NCBI RefSeq assembly: GCF_037027445.1
Contig: NZ_JBANDL010000002.1
Location: forward strand, 5,030,001 to 5,094,000
Reading direction: 5' to 3'
DNA from: Lysobacter firmicutimachus
Lineage (GTDB): Bacteria > Pseudomonadota > Gammaproteobacteria > Xanthomonadales > Xanthomonadaceae
DNA: 64,000 nucleotides
The translations under genes were made by a program, and so were the position numbers. The notes beneath the pieces were generated by a model. The model did no database searches. It was not told where the DNA came from and saw only the letters and a list, made by a program, of their open reading frames with translations. Shown one piece after another: positions 17,180 through 25,558 of the stretch (position 1 is the stretch's first letter; every line of letters starts with the position of its first letter).

Positions 17180-17229
17180 CCGCGTCGCGTACAACGAGAC
17201 TCCCGTTCGTCGCCGGTAGCCCGCCGCCC

Positions 17230-19824
17230 ATGTCCGCCCTGATCGATCCGTCCCCGCGCGACCTCGTCCCCGCCGCGCAGCGCTCGCAGGCCCTGGCGCG
17301 CAGCGAGGAGGCGATCGACGCCGGCCACGGCGGCGCCCTGGCCGAGCGGCTGCAGCGCCGCTACCGCGACCGCATCACCGGCGCCTTCACCCTGCCCGGC
17401 CGCGAGGGCCGCTACGCGCCGCTGCCGGAGGATCTGCCCGAACCGCTGCGGCGGGCGTTGCGCGCACGCGGGATCGAGCGGCTCTACAGCCATCAGGCCG
17501 AGGCCTGGGCCGCGACCCAGGCCGGCGAGGACGTGGCGGTGGTGACCCCGACCGCCTCGGGCAAGTCGCTGTGCTACACCCTGCCGGTGGTGGCCGCGGC
17601 CATGGCCGGCGCCCGCGGCGCGCCGGCGTCGAAAGCGCTGTACCTGTTTCCGACCAAGGCCCTGGCCCAGGACCAGGTCGCCGAGCTGCTGGAGCTCAAC
17701 CGCGCCGGCGACCTCGGGGTGAAAGCCTTCACCTTCGACGGCGACACCCCCGGCGACGCGCGCCAGGCGATCCGCCTGCACGGCGACATCGTGGTCTCCA
17801 ACCCCGACATGCTGCACCAGGCGATCCTGCCGCATCACACCAAATGGGCGCAGTTCTTCGAGAACCTGCGTTACGTGGTGATCGACGAGATCCACACCTA
17901 CCGCGGCGTGTTCGGCAGCCACGTCGCCAACGTGCTGCGCCGGCTGCAGCGGATCTGCGCCTTCTACGGCGCGCGGCCGCAGTTCATCCTGTGCTCGGCG
18001 ACGATCGGCAATCCGCAGGCCCACGCCGAGGCGCTGATCGAGCGTCCGGTGCGGGCGATCCTGGAATCCGGCGCCCCGACCGGCGACAAGCACGTGCTGC
18101 TGTGGAACCCGCCAGTGATCAATCCCGACCTGGGCCTGCGCGCCTCGGCGCGCTCGCAGAGCAACCGCATCGCCCGCATCGCGATCAAGGCCGGGCTGAA
18201 GACCCTGGTGTTCGCCCAGACCCGGCTGATGGTCGAGGTGCTGACCAAATACCTCAAGGACGTGTTCGACCACGATCCGCGCAAGCCGGCGCGGATCCGC
18301 GCCTATCGCGGCGGCTACCTGCCGAGCGAGCGGCGCGAGGCCGAGCGGGCGATGCGCGATGGCCGCATCGACGGCATCGTCTCGACCTCGGCGCTGGAAC
18401 TGGGCGTGGACATCGGCAGCCTCGACGTGGTCGTGCTCAACGGCTACCCGGGCTCGGTCGCCGCGACCTGGCAGCGCTTCGGCCGCGCCGGGCGCCGCCG
18501 GCAGCCGGCGCTGGGCGTGCTGGTGGCCAATTCGCAGCCGCTCGACCAGTACATGGTGCGGCATCCGGACTTCTTCGCCGACGCGCCGCCCGAACACGCG
18601 CGCATCGCCCCCGACCAGCCGCTGGTGCTGTTCGACCACATCCGCTGCGCCGCGTTCGAGCTGCCGTTCCAGCACGGCGAAGGCTTCGGTCCGATCGATC
18701 CGGCGGTGTTCCTGGAAGCGCTGGCCGAAACCGGCGTGGTCCACCGCGAGGGCGAGCGCTGGGAATGGATCGCCGACAGCTACCCGGCCAACGCGGTCAG
18801 CCTGCGCTCGGTCGCCGACGGCAACTTCGTCGTGGTCGACCGCAGCGACGGCCGTCAGGCGATCATCGCCGAGGTCGACTACTCGGCCGCGGCGCTGACC
18901 CTGTACGAAGGCGCGATCCACATGGTGCAGTCGGTGCCCTACCAGGTCGAGCGGCTGGACTGGGACGGGCGCAAGGCCTATGTCGCCCGCACCCACGTCG
19001 ACTACTACACCGACTCGATCGACTACACCAAGCTCAAGGTGCTGGACCGCTTCGACGGCGGCGGCGCCGGACGCGGCGACAGCCACCACGGCGAAGTGCA
19101 CGTGGTCCGGCGCGTGGCCGGTTACAAGAAGATCCGCTACTACACGCACGAGAACATCGGCTACGGCCCGGTCAACCTGCCCGACCAGGAGCTGCACACC
19201 ACCGCGGTGTGGTGGCAACTGCCGCAGGGCGTGCTGCTGTCGCGCTTCGATTCGCGCCAGGACGCGCTGGACGGTTTCCTCGGCGCCGCGCACGCGCTGC
19301 ACGTGGTCGCCACCGTGGCGGTGATGGCCGACGCGCGCGACCTGCAGAAATCGGTCGGCAACGGCGACGGCGCCTGGTTCGCGACCCAGGACGCGAGCGG
19401 CCGCGGCCAGTTGCGCGGGGTCGAGTCCGAGGTCGCGGCCGGGTCGCTGGCGACCCTGGAGGTGCAGCAGTTCGTGCCCACCGTATATCTGTACGACAAC
19501 TTCCCCGGCGGGGTCGGCCTCAGCGAACCGCTGTGGCGGCGCCAGGCCGAGCTGGTCCAGCGCGCGCGCGAACTGGTCGGCCGCTGCGACTGCCGCGCCG
19601 GCTGCCCGGCCTGCGTCGGCCCGGTGCTGGCCGCCGACGAGGACCGCAGCGGTGCGGCGACGCCGAAGGCGTTGGCCTTGAAGGTGTTGGCGCTGCTTGG
19701 CGAAGACTCGGGCGACGGTGCATCGCTCGACGCGGACGAGTTCGACGAGGCCTCGCACGAGCCAGACCGGCTCGTCTCAAGCTCGCGCGAGCAGATCCTG
19801 CTCGGCGAGGACGGCGCGGCGTGA
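17230..19824 (+). CDS. mrfA: MrfA-like DEAD/DEAH-box helicase with DUF1998 domain
   Basis: An 864-residue superfamily 2 helicase. In Bacillus subtilis MrfA acts with MrfB in repair of mitomycin C damage. Motifs: Q-like LYSHQAEAWAATQAG, Walker A PTASGKS near residue 110, LFPTKALAQDQ (Ia), VVIDEIHTYRG (II), LCSATIGNP (III), STSALELGVDIGSLD (V) and QRFGRAGRRRQ (VI). The C-terminal DUF1998 region ends with four cysteines, CDCRAGCPAC at residues 786-795, the metal-binding cluster of the family. The start at 17230 is the first good ATG after the promoter palindrome. mrfB overlaps its stop by 4 bases. Confidence 0.9.
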   Translation: MSALIDPSPRDLVPAAQRSQALARSEEAIDAGHGGALAERLQRRYRDRITGAFTLPGREGRYAPLPEDLPEPLRRALRARGIERLYSHQAEAWAATQAGEDVAVVTPTASGKSLCYTLPVVAAAMAGARGAPASKALYLFPTKALAQDQVAELLELNRAGDLGVKAFTFDGDTPGDARQAIRLHGDIVVSNPDMLHQAILPHHTKWAQFFENLRYVVIDEIHTYRGVFGSHVANVLRRLQRICAFYGARPQFILCSATIGNPQAHAEALIERPVRAILESGAPTGDKHVLLWNPPVINPDLGLRASARSQSNRIARIAIKAGLKTLVFAQTRLMVEVLTKYLKDVFDHDPRKPARIRAYRGGYLPSERREAERAMRDGRIDGIVSTSALELGVDIGSLDVVVLNGYPGSVAATWQRFGRAGRRRQPALGVLVANSQPLDQYMVRHPDFFADAPPEHARIAPDQPLVLFDHIRCAAFELPFQHGEGFGPIDPAVFLEALAETGVVHREGERWEWIADSYPANAVSLRSVADGNFVVVDRSDGRQAIIAEVDYSAAALTLYEGAIHMVQSVPYQVERLDWDGRKAYVARTHVDYYTDSIDYTKLKVLDRFDGGGAGRGDSHHGEVHVVRRVAGYKKIRYYTHENIGYGPVNLPDQELHTTAVWWQLPQGVLLSRFDSRQDALDGFLGAAHALHVVATVAVMADARDLQKSVGNGDGAWFATQDASGRGQLRGVESEVAAGSLATLEVQQFVPTVYLYDNFPGGVGLSEPLWRRQAELVQRARELVGRCDCRAGCPACVGPVLAADEDRSGAATPKALALKVLALLGEDSGDGASLDADEFDEASHEPDRLVSSSREQILLGEDGAA

Positions 19825-21188
19825 GCTTGGACCTGGCCAAACTGCGCCTGTTGCAACGGCAGGCGGGGCAGACCGAGGGGAGTTCAGCGCCGGCGGCCGC
19901 CTCGCCGCCCGCACCGATGGCGCAGGCCGCGACGCCGGCATCATCCGCGGCCGCAAGCGCAGGCCGTCGCCATGCCGCGGACGCACAGCGCATTCCCCGC
20001 GCCGACGCCGGCGCTCCCGCCGTCGAAGAACGGAGGCTGGGGGGGCTTCGCTCTGCGCTCGGAACATCCACGCCCAGGCCGCATCCATCGCCACAGCGAA
20101 CGTCCGTCTCTGTCGCCGCCACCGACATTCCTTTTCTGGACGATGCGCAAAGGCGCTCTCCCGCCACCGACAGCGAGCAACTGCGTCGCCTGATCGCCTT
20201 GCGCGAGCGCAAGCCCGGCACGGATACGGCCGTCGCGGTGGTCGCCGCACCATCGGCGTTCGCGGTCGGCAACGCACCCGGACAAACCGCGGCCGGACCG
20301 GCCGCCGTGGGTGACCAAGCGCCGGCTCCCGCCCGCGCCGCCCGCACCGACATCGATGCCCTGCGCCGGCTGATCGCCTTGCGCGAACGCAAACCGCTGC
20401 CGGCCGTGGCGGACGCTGGACCGCCCGCGTTCGACGTCGCGCCCTCCGCCGCCGGCGCCCCGCCCGACCTCCTCCCGCGGCGTTCGCTCGACCGTTCCTT
20501 GCCGGGCGAGGAAATCGCCCCCGGCCTGTACTTCCAACAAGCGCACTTGCCGCTGCCGCTGCCGGCCTCGGCGCTGTCGCTGGGCTTCGCCAAGCGCGCC
20601 GACGAAACCGTCGAACCGCAACGCCTGCTGTTCTTCGACACCGAAACCACCGGCCTGGCCGGCGGCACCGGCACCCGTGCCTTCATGATCGGGGCCGCCG
20701 ACTGGCATCGCGATCCGCTGCATGGCGACGGCCTGCGCATTCGCCAACTGACCATCGCCAGCCTCGCCGCCGAGCCGGCGATGCTGCGCGAGTTCGCCGG
20801 CTGGCTATCGCCGGACACGGTGCTGTCGAGCTACAACGGCCGCTGCTACGACGCACCGCTGCTCAACACCCGCTATCGGCTTGCGCGCCTGCCCAATCCG
20901 CTGAGCGGGCTCGACCATGTCGACCTGCTGTTTCCGACCCGGCGGCTGTACCGCGGGGTGTGGGAGAACTGCAAGCTGGCGACGATCGAGCGCGAACTGC
21001 TGCGCATCCTGCGCGAAGACGACCTGCCGGGCGCGCAAGCGCCCGCGGCGTGGCTGCAATACCTGCGCGGCGGCAGCGCCGCGCTGCTGCGCCGGGTGAT
21101 CGCGCACAACCATCAGGACGTGGCGACCCTGGCCCAGTTGCTGCCGCGCCTGGTCCAGGCCCACGCCGAGCTGGCCGCCGCGGAGTAG
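19821..21188 (+). CDS. mrfB: MrfB-like DEDDh exonuclease (YprB ribonuclease H-like domain)
   Basis: 455 residues starting with GTG inside the mrfA stop (GTGA overlap). The C-terminal half is an RNase H-like 3'-5' exonuclease: FFDTETTGLAGG (first Asp/Glu pair), LSSYNGRCYDAPLLNTRYRL, and AHNHQDVATLAQLL (final His and Asp). The first ~230 residues are Ala/Pro-rich and probably disordered, carrying two copies of LRRLIALRERKP and a related LAKLRLLQRQ at the very start. Known partner: MrfA, in mitomycin C repair in B. subtilis. The TAG stop is provided by the first arm of a GTAG repeat. Confidence 0.88.
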   Translation: MSLDLAKLRLLQRQAGQTEGSSAPAAASPPAPMAQAATPASSAAASAGRRHAADAQRIPRADAGAPAVEERRLGGLRSALGTSTPRPHPSPQRTSVSVAATDIPFLDDAQRRSPATDSEQLRRLIALRERKPGTDTAVAVVAAPSAFAVGNAPGQTAAGPAAVGDQAPAPARAARTDIDALRRLIALRERKPLPAVADAGPPAFDVAPSAAGAPPDLLPRRSLDRSLPGEEIAPGLYFQQAHLPLPLPASALSLGFAKRADETVEPQRLLFFDTETTGLAGGTGTRAFMIGAADWHRDPLHGDGLRIRQLTIASLAAEPAMLREFAGWLSPDTVLSSYNGRCYDAPLLNTRYRLARLPNPLSGLDHVDLLFPTRRLYRGVWENCKLATIERELLRILREDDLPGAQAPAAWLQYLRGGSAALLRRVIAHNHQDVATLAQLLPRLVQAHAELAAAE

Positions 21189-21342
21189 GAACGACGCAAG
21201 TCGCGACCGCGACACCGCAACGGCGACGCAAGCGGCCACAACGCATGGCGGCTGATGACGCGCCTACCAAAAGACAGGCGGAGGCTTGCCGCCCGGTTCG
21301 CTGCAGCGGGCAAGGGCGCGGTCGCGACTTGCGTCGCTCCTA
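21185..21342. repeat. GTAG-type REP pair (inverted) after mrfB
   Basis: Two arms of about 26 bp beginning GTAGGAACGACG or TAGGAGCGACG and ending in CGCGACCGCG lie in opposite orientation at 21185-21211 and 21317-21342. They resemble the GTAG-headed REP elements known from Stenotrophomonas and relatives. The left arm supplies the mrfB stop codon. A second pair of the same family is at 58773-58924. Confidence 0.7.
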
Positions 21343-21506
21343 CCCCGATGCCGGCCCTGCGGCCTGTCGCCTGCAAGGGCCGCAAACCGCACAGTCCGGC
21401 GCGTTCCCGCGCCATCGGCGCCGGCTACACTGCGCGACCCGCGGCCTTCATGCGCCGCACACGTCGCCGGCCGCAGGCTCGCGACACCCGATCAGGAGCC
21501 TCCGCC
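21189..21506. other. Spacer with REP pair
   Basis: 318 bp between mrfB and the first I78-like gene. It is largely filled by the inverted REP pair to 21342. The remaining stretch holds the presumed promoter of the I78-like gene, but no clear -35/-10 pair can be named. No gene is supported. Confidence 0.5.
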
Positions 21507-21818
21507 ATGTCCTCCTTCGCCCGTTTGCGCGTCCTGCTGCCGGCCGCCGCGATGTCCCTGTTGCTCGCCGCCTGCGCCACGCCGATTCCGCCCACCGACG
21601 TCGGCGGCGGCCCCGGCATCTGCAAGCCCGAAGCCGCACGCTGGGCGATCGGCCGCTCGCCCTCGGCCGACGTGGTCGAACGCGCCCGGGTCGAGAGCGG
21701 CAGCCGGTCGGTGCGGGTGCTCGAACCCGGCACCGCGGCCACCATGGACTATCGCGAAGACCGTTTGAACATCGACGTCAACGAACGCGGCGCCATCACC
21801 GGGTTGCGCTGCGGCTGA
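21507..21818 (+). CDS. I78-family peptidase-inhibitor-like lipoprotein (copy 1)
   Basis: 103 residues. The signal peptide ends in lipobox LAAC (MSLLLAACATP). The mature part matches the I78 inhibitor family: a first Cys (GICKPEAA), the segment VVERARVESGSRSVRVLEPG, then DYREDRLNIDVNERGAITGLRCG with a C-terminal Cys that probably pairs with the first. I78 proteins inhibit serine proteases. The start at 21507 gives the lipobox. A paralogue follows 121 bp later. Confidence 0.82.
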   Translation: MSSFARLRVLLPAAAMSLLLAACATPIPPTDVGGGPGICKPEAARWAIGRSPSADVVERARVESGSRSVRVLEPGTAATMDYREDRLNIDVNERGAITGLRCG

Positions 21819-21939
21819 TCGCGGACGCGACCCCGGTCGCGGATCGCACGATCCGCGATCGGCGTTAACCCTGGGCACAGCCGCCACGAGGCAGGCTCGG
21901 CCGGACCGCGCCGCGCGCGCTTTCGCCCAGGACCCCGTC

Positions 21940-22359
21940 ATGCCGAGCCGGACCCCGCGCCGTTTTGCCGATCGCCCCACGCTGCAACGCCTGCTCGCCG
22001 CAGCCGCCCTCGCCGGTTCGCTGTCGTTGGCGCTGAGCGCCTGCGCCGGCACGCCCCGCGCCGACGAGATGCCCAGCTCCACCGAACCAGCGCCCTCGCC
22101 GGCCGACAGCGCCGCGATCGCCGCGGGCGAACCCGCGCCGCCGCCGCCGCGCCCGCACTGCAACGCCGAACTCGCCCAGGCCCATGCGGCCGGCAAGACC
22201 GCCGACACCGCCACGGTCGAACGCGCCCGGGTCGATGCCGGCGGCGATGTGGTGCGGGTGCTCAAGCCGGGCCAATTCGTGACCAAGGAGTACCGCGAAG
22301 GCCGGGTCAACGTGTACGTCGACGAGAACAACGTGGTGATCAGCGTCAGCTGCGGCTGA
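21940..22359 (+). CDS. I78-family peptidase-inhibitor-like lipoprotein (copy 2)
   Basis: 139 residues. It has a longer N-terminus than copy 1, with lipobox LSAC (LSLALSACAGT) followed by a Pro/Ala-rich linker of about 35 residues. The inhibitor core has the same pattern: HCNAELAQ, TVERARVDAGGDVVRVLKPG, KEYREGRVNVYVDENNVVISVSCG. The shared core and adjacency indicate tandem duplication with divergence. The linker may let the inhibitor reach further from the membrane. Confidence 0.82.
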   Translation: MPSRTPRRFADRPTLQRLLAAAALAGSLSLALSACAGTPRADEMPSSTEPAPSPADSAAIAAGEPAPPPPRPHCNAELAQAHAAGKTADTATVERARVDAGGDVVRVLKPGQFVTKEYREGRVNVYVDENNVVISVSCG

Positions 22360-22601
22360 ACCCGCGCCGCCAACGCGACGATGCGATGGCGTCCGCGGCG
22401 ATGGATCGGCCGGCCCGGTCCGTCGCAACGCGACGCGTCGGCCTGCCCCATCGCCGACGTCGGCCGCGTTGCGAACGCTGCAATCCCGTCGCCGTGCCCA
22501 CAACGCGGATGCGGCGATAGCCGACGACCCCGATCGGGCGCGCCGCCGCGCCCGTGCCGCGCCGTTTGGCCTACACTGCCGCGGTTCGCCAGGAGTCCGT
22601 C

Positions 22602-23066
22602 ATGCGCCGCCATTTGTGGCTGATCGCCGCCGTGTTGTTGATCGGCCTGTGGGCTTGGAGCCAGCGCGGGGAACGCGCGCCCACCTCGCCCGCCCCAACC
22701 ACGCCCGCGTCGGCGCCGGGTGCGCGGCCGTCGCCGGTCGTCGCCTCCGAACGCAACGTCCACGACGAAACGCCGCCGATCGCTTCGATCGCGCTGCCGC
22801 CGGAAGCGGCCGACACCCTGCGCCGCATCGCCGCCGGCGGCCCGTTCGAGCATCGCCAGGACGGCAGCGTGTTCCAGAACCGCGAACGCCGCCTGCCGCG
22901 CCAGCCGCGCGGCTACTACCGCGAATACACCGTGGACACGCCGGGCGAGAACGACCGCGGGGCGCGCCGCATCGTCACCGGCGGCGATCCGCCGGCCGAG
23001 TACTACTACACCGACGATCACTACCGCAGCTTCACCCGCTTCGAACCGAGCGGAGGTGGACGATGA
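22602..23066 (+). CDS. Membrane-anchored guanyl-type ribonuclease (RNase Sa/barnase family)
   Basis: 154 residues. Residues 5-20 form one hydrophobic segment (LWLIAAVLLIGLWAW) without a clear cleavage site, so the enzyme is either exported or anchored. After a Pro/Ala linker, the C-terminal 90 residues match microbial RNases of the Sa/T1 type: YYREYTV with catalytic Glu108, DRGARRI (phosphate-binding Arg), and DDHYRSF with catalytic His140. All catalytic positions look intact. A ribosome site AGGAG precedes the ATG. The barstar gene overlaps its stop by 4 bases. Confidence 0.85.
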   Translation: MRRHLWLIAAVLLIGLWAWSQRGERAPTSPAPTTPASAPGARPSPVVASERNVHDETPPIASIALPPEAADTLRRIAAGGPFEHRQDGSVFQNRERRLPRQPRGYYREYTVDTPGENDRGARRIVTGGDPPAEYYYTDDHYRSFTRFEPSGGGR

Positions 23067-23500
23067 GCCCGGTCGATCCGCGCGAGCTGCTCGCCGACCC
23101 GGCCCAGGCCGGGGCGTATTTCATCGACGCGCGCGATGCGCGCGCGCTGGCCGACGCCGCGACCGAACTGGAGTTCGCGCTGGCGCGGGTGGACTTCGCC
23201 GGCTGTCAGGACAAGCGCGACGCCCTCGACCGCATCGGCCGCGGTCTGCGCTTCCCCGACTGGTTCGGCCACAACTGGGACGCGCTCAACGACTGCGTCA
23301 ACGACCTGTCCTGGTGGCCGGCGCCCGGCTATCTGCTGCTGATCGAGAACGCCGGCCCGTGGCAGGCGCAGTTCGGCGACGATGCGGCGACGCTGATCGA
23401 GATCCTCAACGACGCCGCGCAGGACTGGGCCAAGCAGCGCATCGCATTCTGGACGTTGCTGCCGCTGCCGGAAGCCGAGCTGGCGCAGATGGCGCCTTGA
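23063..23500 (+). CDS. Barstar-family RNase inhibitor
   Basis: A 145-residue cytoplasmic protein. Barstar features: DFAGCQDKRDALDRIGRGLRFPDWFGHNWDALNDCVNDLSWW near residues 48-92, including the FGxNWDALxDCxxDL signature with the acidic residues that plug the RNase active site. It is translationally coupled to the RNase gene (ATGA), so it most likely protects the cell from that enzyme before export. Confidence 0.9.
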   Translation: MSPVDPRELLADPAQAGAYFIDARDARALADAATELEFALARVDFAGCQDKRDALDRIGRGLRFPDWFGHNWDALNDCVNDLSWWPAPGYLLLIENAGPWQAQFGDDAATLIEILNDAAQDWAKQRIAFWTLLPLPEAELAQMAP

Positions 23501-23509
23501 GCCGCCGGC

Positions 23510-23743
23510 TCAAGGCCGCTCGTCGCGCTTCTTGAAGTCGACCGGTTCGCTCTTGCGGTCCGAGCCCCACTGGGCCTCGAGCTTGCGCTCGCACCACGAG
23601 GGCGGCGTTTCGCCCGGGCGCAGCGGTCCGCTGGCGCACTCCGGGCGGGCATCGACGGCGGCGTTGGTATCGCGGTATTCGACGCTGCCGCAGCCGCTCG
23701 AGGCGGCGGCGAGCACGAAGGCGGTAAGCGCGGGCAGACGCAT
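23510..23743 (-). CDS. Small lipoprotein, hypothetical
   Basis: 77 residues with a short signal peptide ending in ASSGC (Cys near residue 18). The mature part contains two further cysteines (PECASG, PSWCERK) that could form a disulfide, and a charged C-terminus (KKRDERP). No known family is recognised. It is convergent with the barstar gene 10 bp away and 66 bp downstream of the MFS gene on the same strand. The ATG at 23743 is chosen because it starts the signal peptide. Confidence 0.65.
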   Translation of the reverse strand: MRLPALTAFVLAAASSGCGSVEYRDTNAAVDARPECASGPLRPGETPPSWCERKLEAQWGSDRKSEPVDFKKRDERP

Positions 23744-23809
23744 GGACGGACTCCGATGGACGAGCGGGCAGTGTCGCTGCCCGCGCTCGCCCGCCGCCTG
23801 TGCCATCGG

Positions 23810-25075
23810 TTAGACGGTCGCGTCGGCGGCCGGTGCGGCCGGCGCCGGTGCGCGGGCGAAACGCCAGGCGATCGCCACGCCGACCGCGAGCAGCGCGGCG
23901 GCGATGAACCACGGCGCGCCGGGCAGGTGCAGCGGCGTGTGCTTGCCGATGAAGTAACCGAAGCTGCCGGCGAACAAGGCCGGGCCGAGCACGCCGGCCA
24001 GCGACACCAGGCTCATCAGCGCGCCCTGGATGCGGCCCTGCGCATCGGCGCCGACCTGGCGCGTGATCAGGGCCTGGGTCGCCGGCGCCGCCATCGCCCA
24101 CAGCGCGCTGATCGGCAGGCCGAGCAGGAACAGCCAGCCGGTGCCGGCCAGGCCGTAGATGATGAAGCCGGTCACCCCGCAGCTCAGGCCCAGCAGCAGG
24201 GCGCGGCGCTCGCCCAGGCGCGCCACCACCCGGCCGACCAGGCCGACGTTGACGATGATGTTGAACACGCCGACCACCAGCAGCACCCAGCCGACTTCGC
24301 GCAGGCCCCAGTGGTACTGGTAGTCGGCGAACAGCACGAAGATGCTCGGGTAGACGTAGTGCGCCATGTTGGCGATGAACACCACCGCGGCCAGGCCGAA
24401 CACCTGCGGGTAGCGCCTGAGCAGCACCAGCGCGCCGAACGGATTGGCATGGCTCCAGTCGAAGCGCGGCGTGCGCTTCTCCGGCGGCAGCGACTCGGGC
24501 AGCACGAACAGGCCGTAGAGGAAGTTCAGCAGGGCCAGCCCGGCCGAGAACCAGAACGGCAGGCGCAGGTCGATCTCGCCCAGGTAGGCGCCGATCACCG
24601 GCCCGATCACGAAGCCGACCCCGAACGCCGCGCCGATCATGCCGAAGCTCTTGGCGCGCTGTTCCGGCGGTGTGATATCGGCGATGTAGGCATTGGCGGT
24701 GGTGAAGCTGGCCGCGGTGATGCCGGCGATGATCCGCCCGACCAGCAGCAGCGGCAGGGTGTTGACCACCGCCATCAGGATGAAGTCCAGGCCCAGGCCC
24801 AGGCACGACAGCAGGATCACCGGCCGGCGGCCGTAGCGGTCGGACAAGGCGCCCTGGATCGGCGAGAACACGAACTGGATCGCCGCGAACACGGTGCCGA
24901 ACACGCCGACCCAATACGCCGCCTTGGCGGTGTCGCCGCCGACGAAGTTCTCGATCAGATGCGGCAGCACCGGAATGATCAGGCCGAACGACAGCACGTC
25001 GATCAGCACGGTGATGAAGATGAAGAGCAGCGCAGCGCGCCGCGCGCCCGGGACGGGAGCGGAAGCAATGGTCAT
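23810..25075 (-). CDS. MFS transporter, TetA-like (12-TM drug:H+ antiporter)
   Basis: 421 residues with about twelve hydrophobic segments. The family-A/B loop motif SDRYGRRPVILLS between TM2 and TM3 and the TM1 sequence VLIDVLSFGLIIPVLP are typical of TetA/TCR1.2-type exporters, as is ANAYIADITPPEQRAKSFGMIGAAFGVGFVIGPVIG. It lies in the inner membrane and exports small molecules with proton import. The substrate cannot be told; tetracycline is not claimed. No TetR-type regulator is adjacent. Confidence 0.88.
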   Translation of the reverse strand: MTIASAPVPGARRAALLFIFITVLIDVLSFGLIIPVLPHLIENFVGGDTAKAAYWVGVFGTVFAAIQFVFSPIQGALSDRYGRRPVILLSCLGLGLDFILMAVVNTLPLLLVGRIIAGITAASFTTANAYIADITPPEQRAKSFGMIGAAFGVGFVIGPVIGAYLGEIDLRLPFWFSAGLALLNFLYGLFVLPESLPPEKRTPRFDWSHANPFGALVLLRRYPQVFGLAAVVFIANMAHYVYPSIFVLFADYQYHWGLREVGWVLLVVGVFNIIVNVGLVGRVVARLGERRALLLGLSCGVTGFIIYGLAGTGWLFLLGLPISALWAMAAPATQALITRQVGADAQGRIQGALMSLVSLAGVLGPALFAGSFGYFIGKHTPLHLPGAPWFIAAALLAVGVAIAWRFARAPAPAAPAADATV

Positions 25076-25558
25076 TGGGAGACGAAAGAGGCGGCGGGGA
25101 CGTCCTTGCGGCGCAGTCTAGCGCGCAGCTGCGCCGGCGCCGCTGACTATGGTCATTTCATGATGGTTTCTTACGTTACCAATTGTCTCCGGAATCTGGA
25201 ATTTTTCCCGATACTTCATAGCCTTACGAACGCGCTTGTGAGCGCACGCGCTAACAGACGTCCCCCCTCGCGCTTACACGCCGCGCAGTCGCCGCAAGCG
25301 AATTGCCGCATCGCACAAATTGTGGTTTAGTCGAAACACGCTCGGTTCGGACGCCGCGGTGCGGGAGGCATTCCCGCGCCATTGGCCGATGCGCCCTGCG
25401 TGACGGCAACACCTACGGCGAAAACAGCGACGACATCGCGCGAGCGCGCTCGCGTTGGGGACAGCACTTAGGGATGCACCACTAAGGGACACGGCGACAC
25501 CACAACGCGCAGCGGTAGCGAGCTAGCGATCACGGAGCACCCACGGTCCGGAGATGCG
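25076..25558. promoter_or_regulatory. gltB leader and divergent promoter region
   Basis: 483 bp between the divergent MFS and gltB genes. An A/T-richer segment at about 25145-25235 and the imperfect palindrome CACAAATTGTG (25314-25324) are the best promoter or operator candidates. A 9-bp hairpin at 25358-25380 (GGTGCGGGA / TCCCGCGCC, one G-T pair) lies in the presumed leader. No upstream reading frame with coding character is seen. Confidence 0.4.

Noticed and set aside
17571..21188. One 1205-codon frame suggesting an mrfA-mrfB fusion
   Set aside because: Only the part after 19821 is real (MrfB). The upstream part is an out-of-frame Arg-rich shadow of mrfA, which ends with its own stop at 19822-19824.
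19821..21188. mrfB starting at a downstream ATG
   Set aside because: The GTG overlapping the mrfA stop gives a coupled start and includes the N-terminal LAKLRLLQRQ motif that resembles the repeats further in. Later ATGs would remove it.
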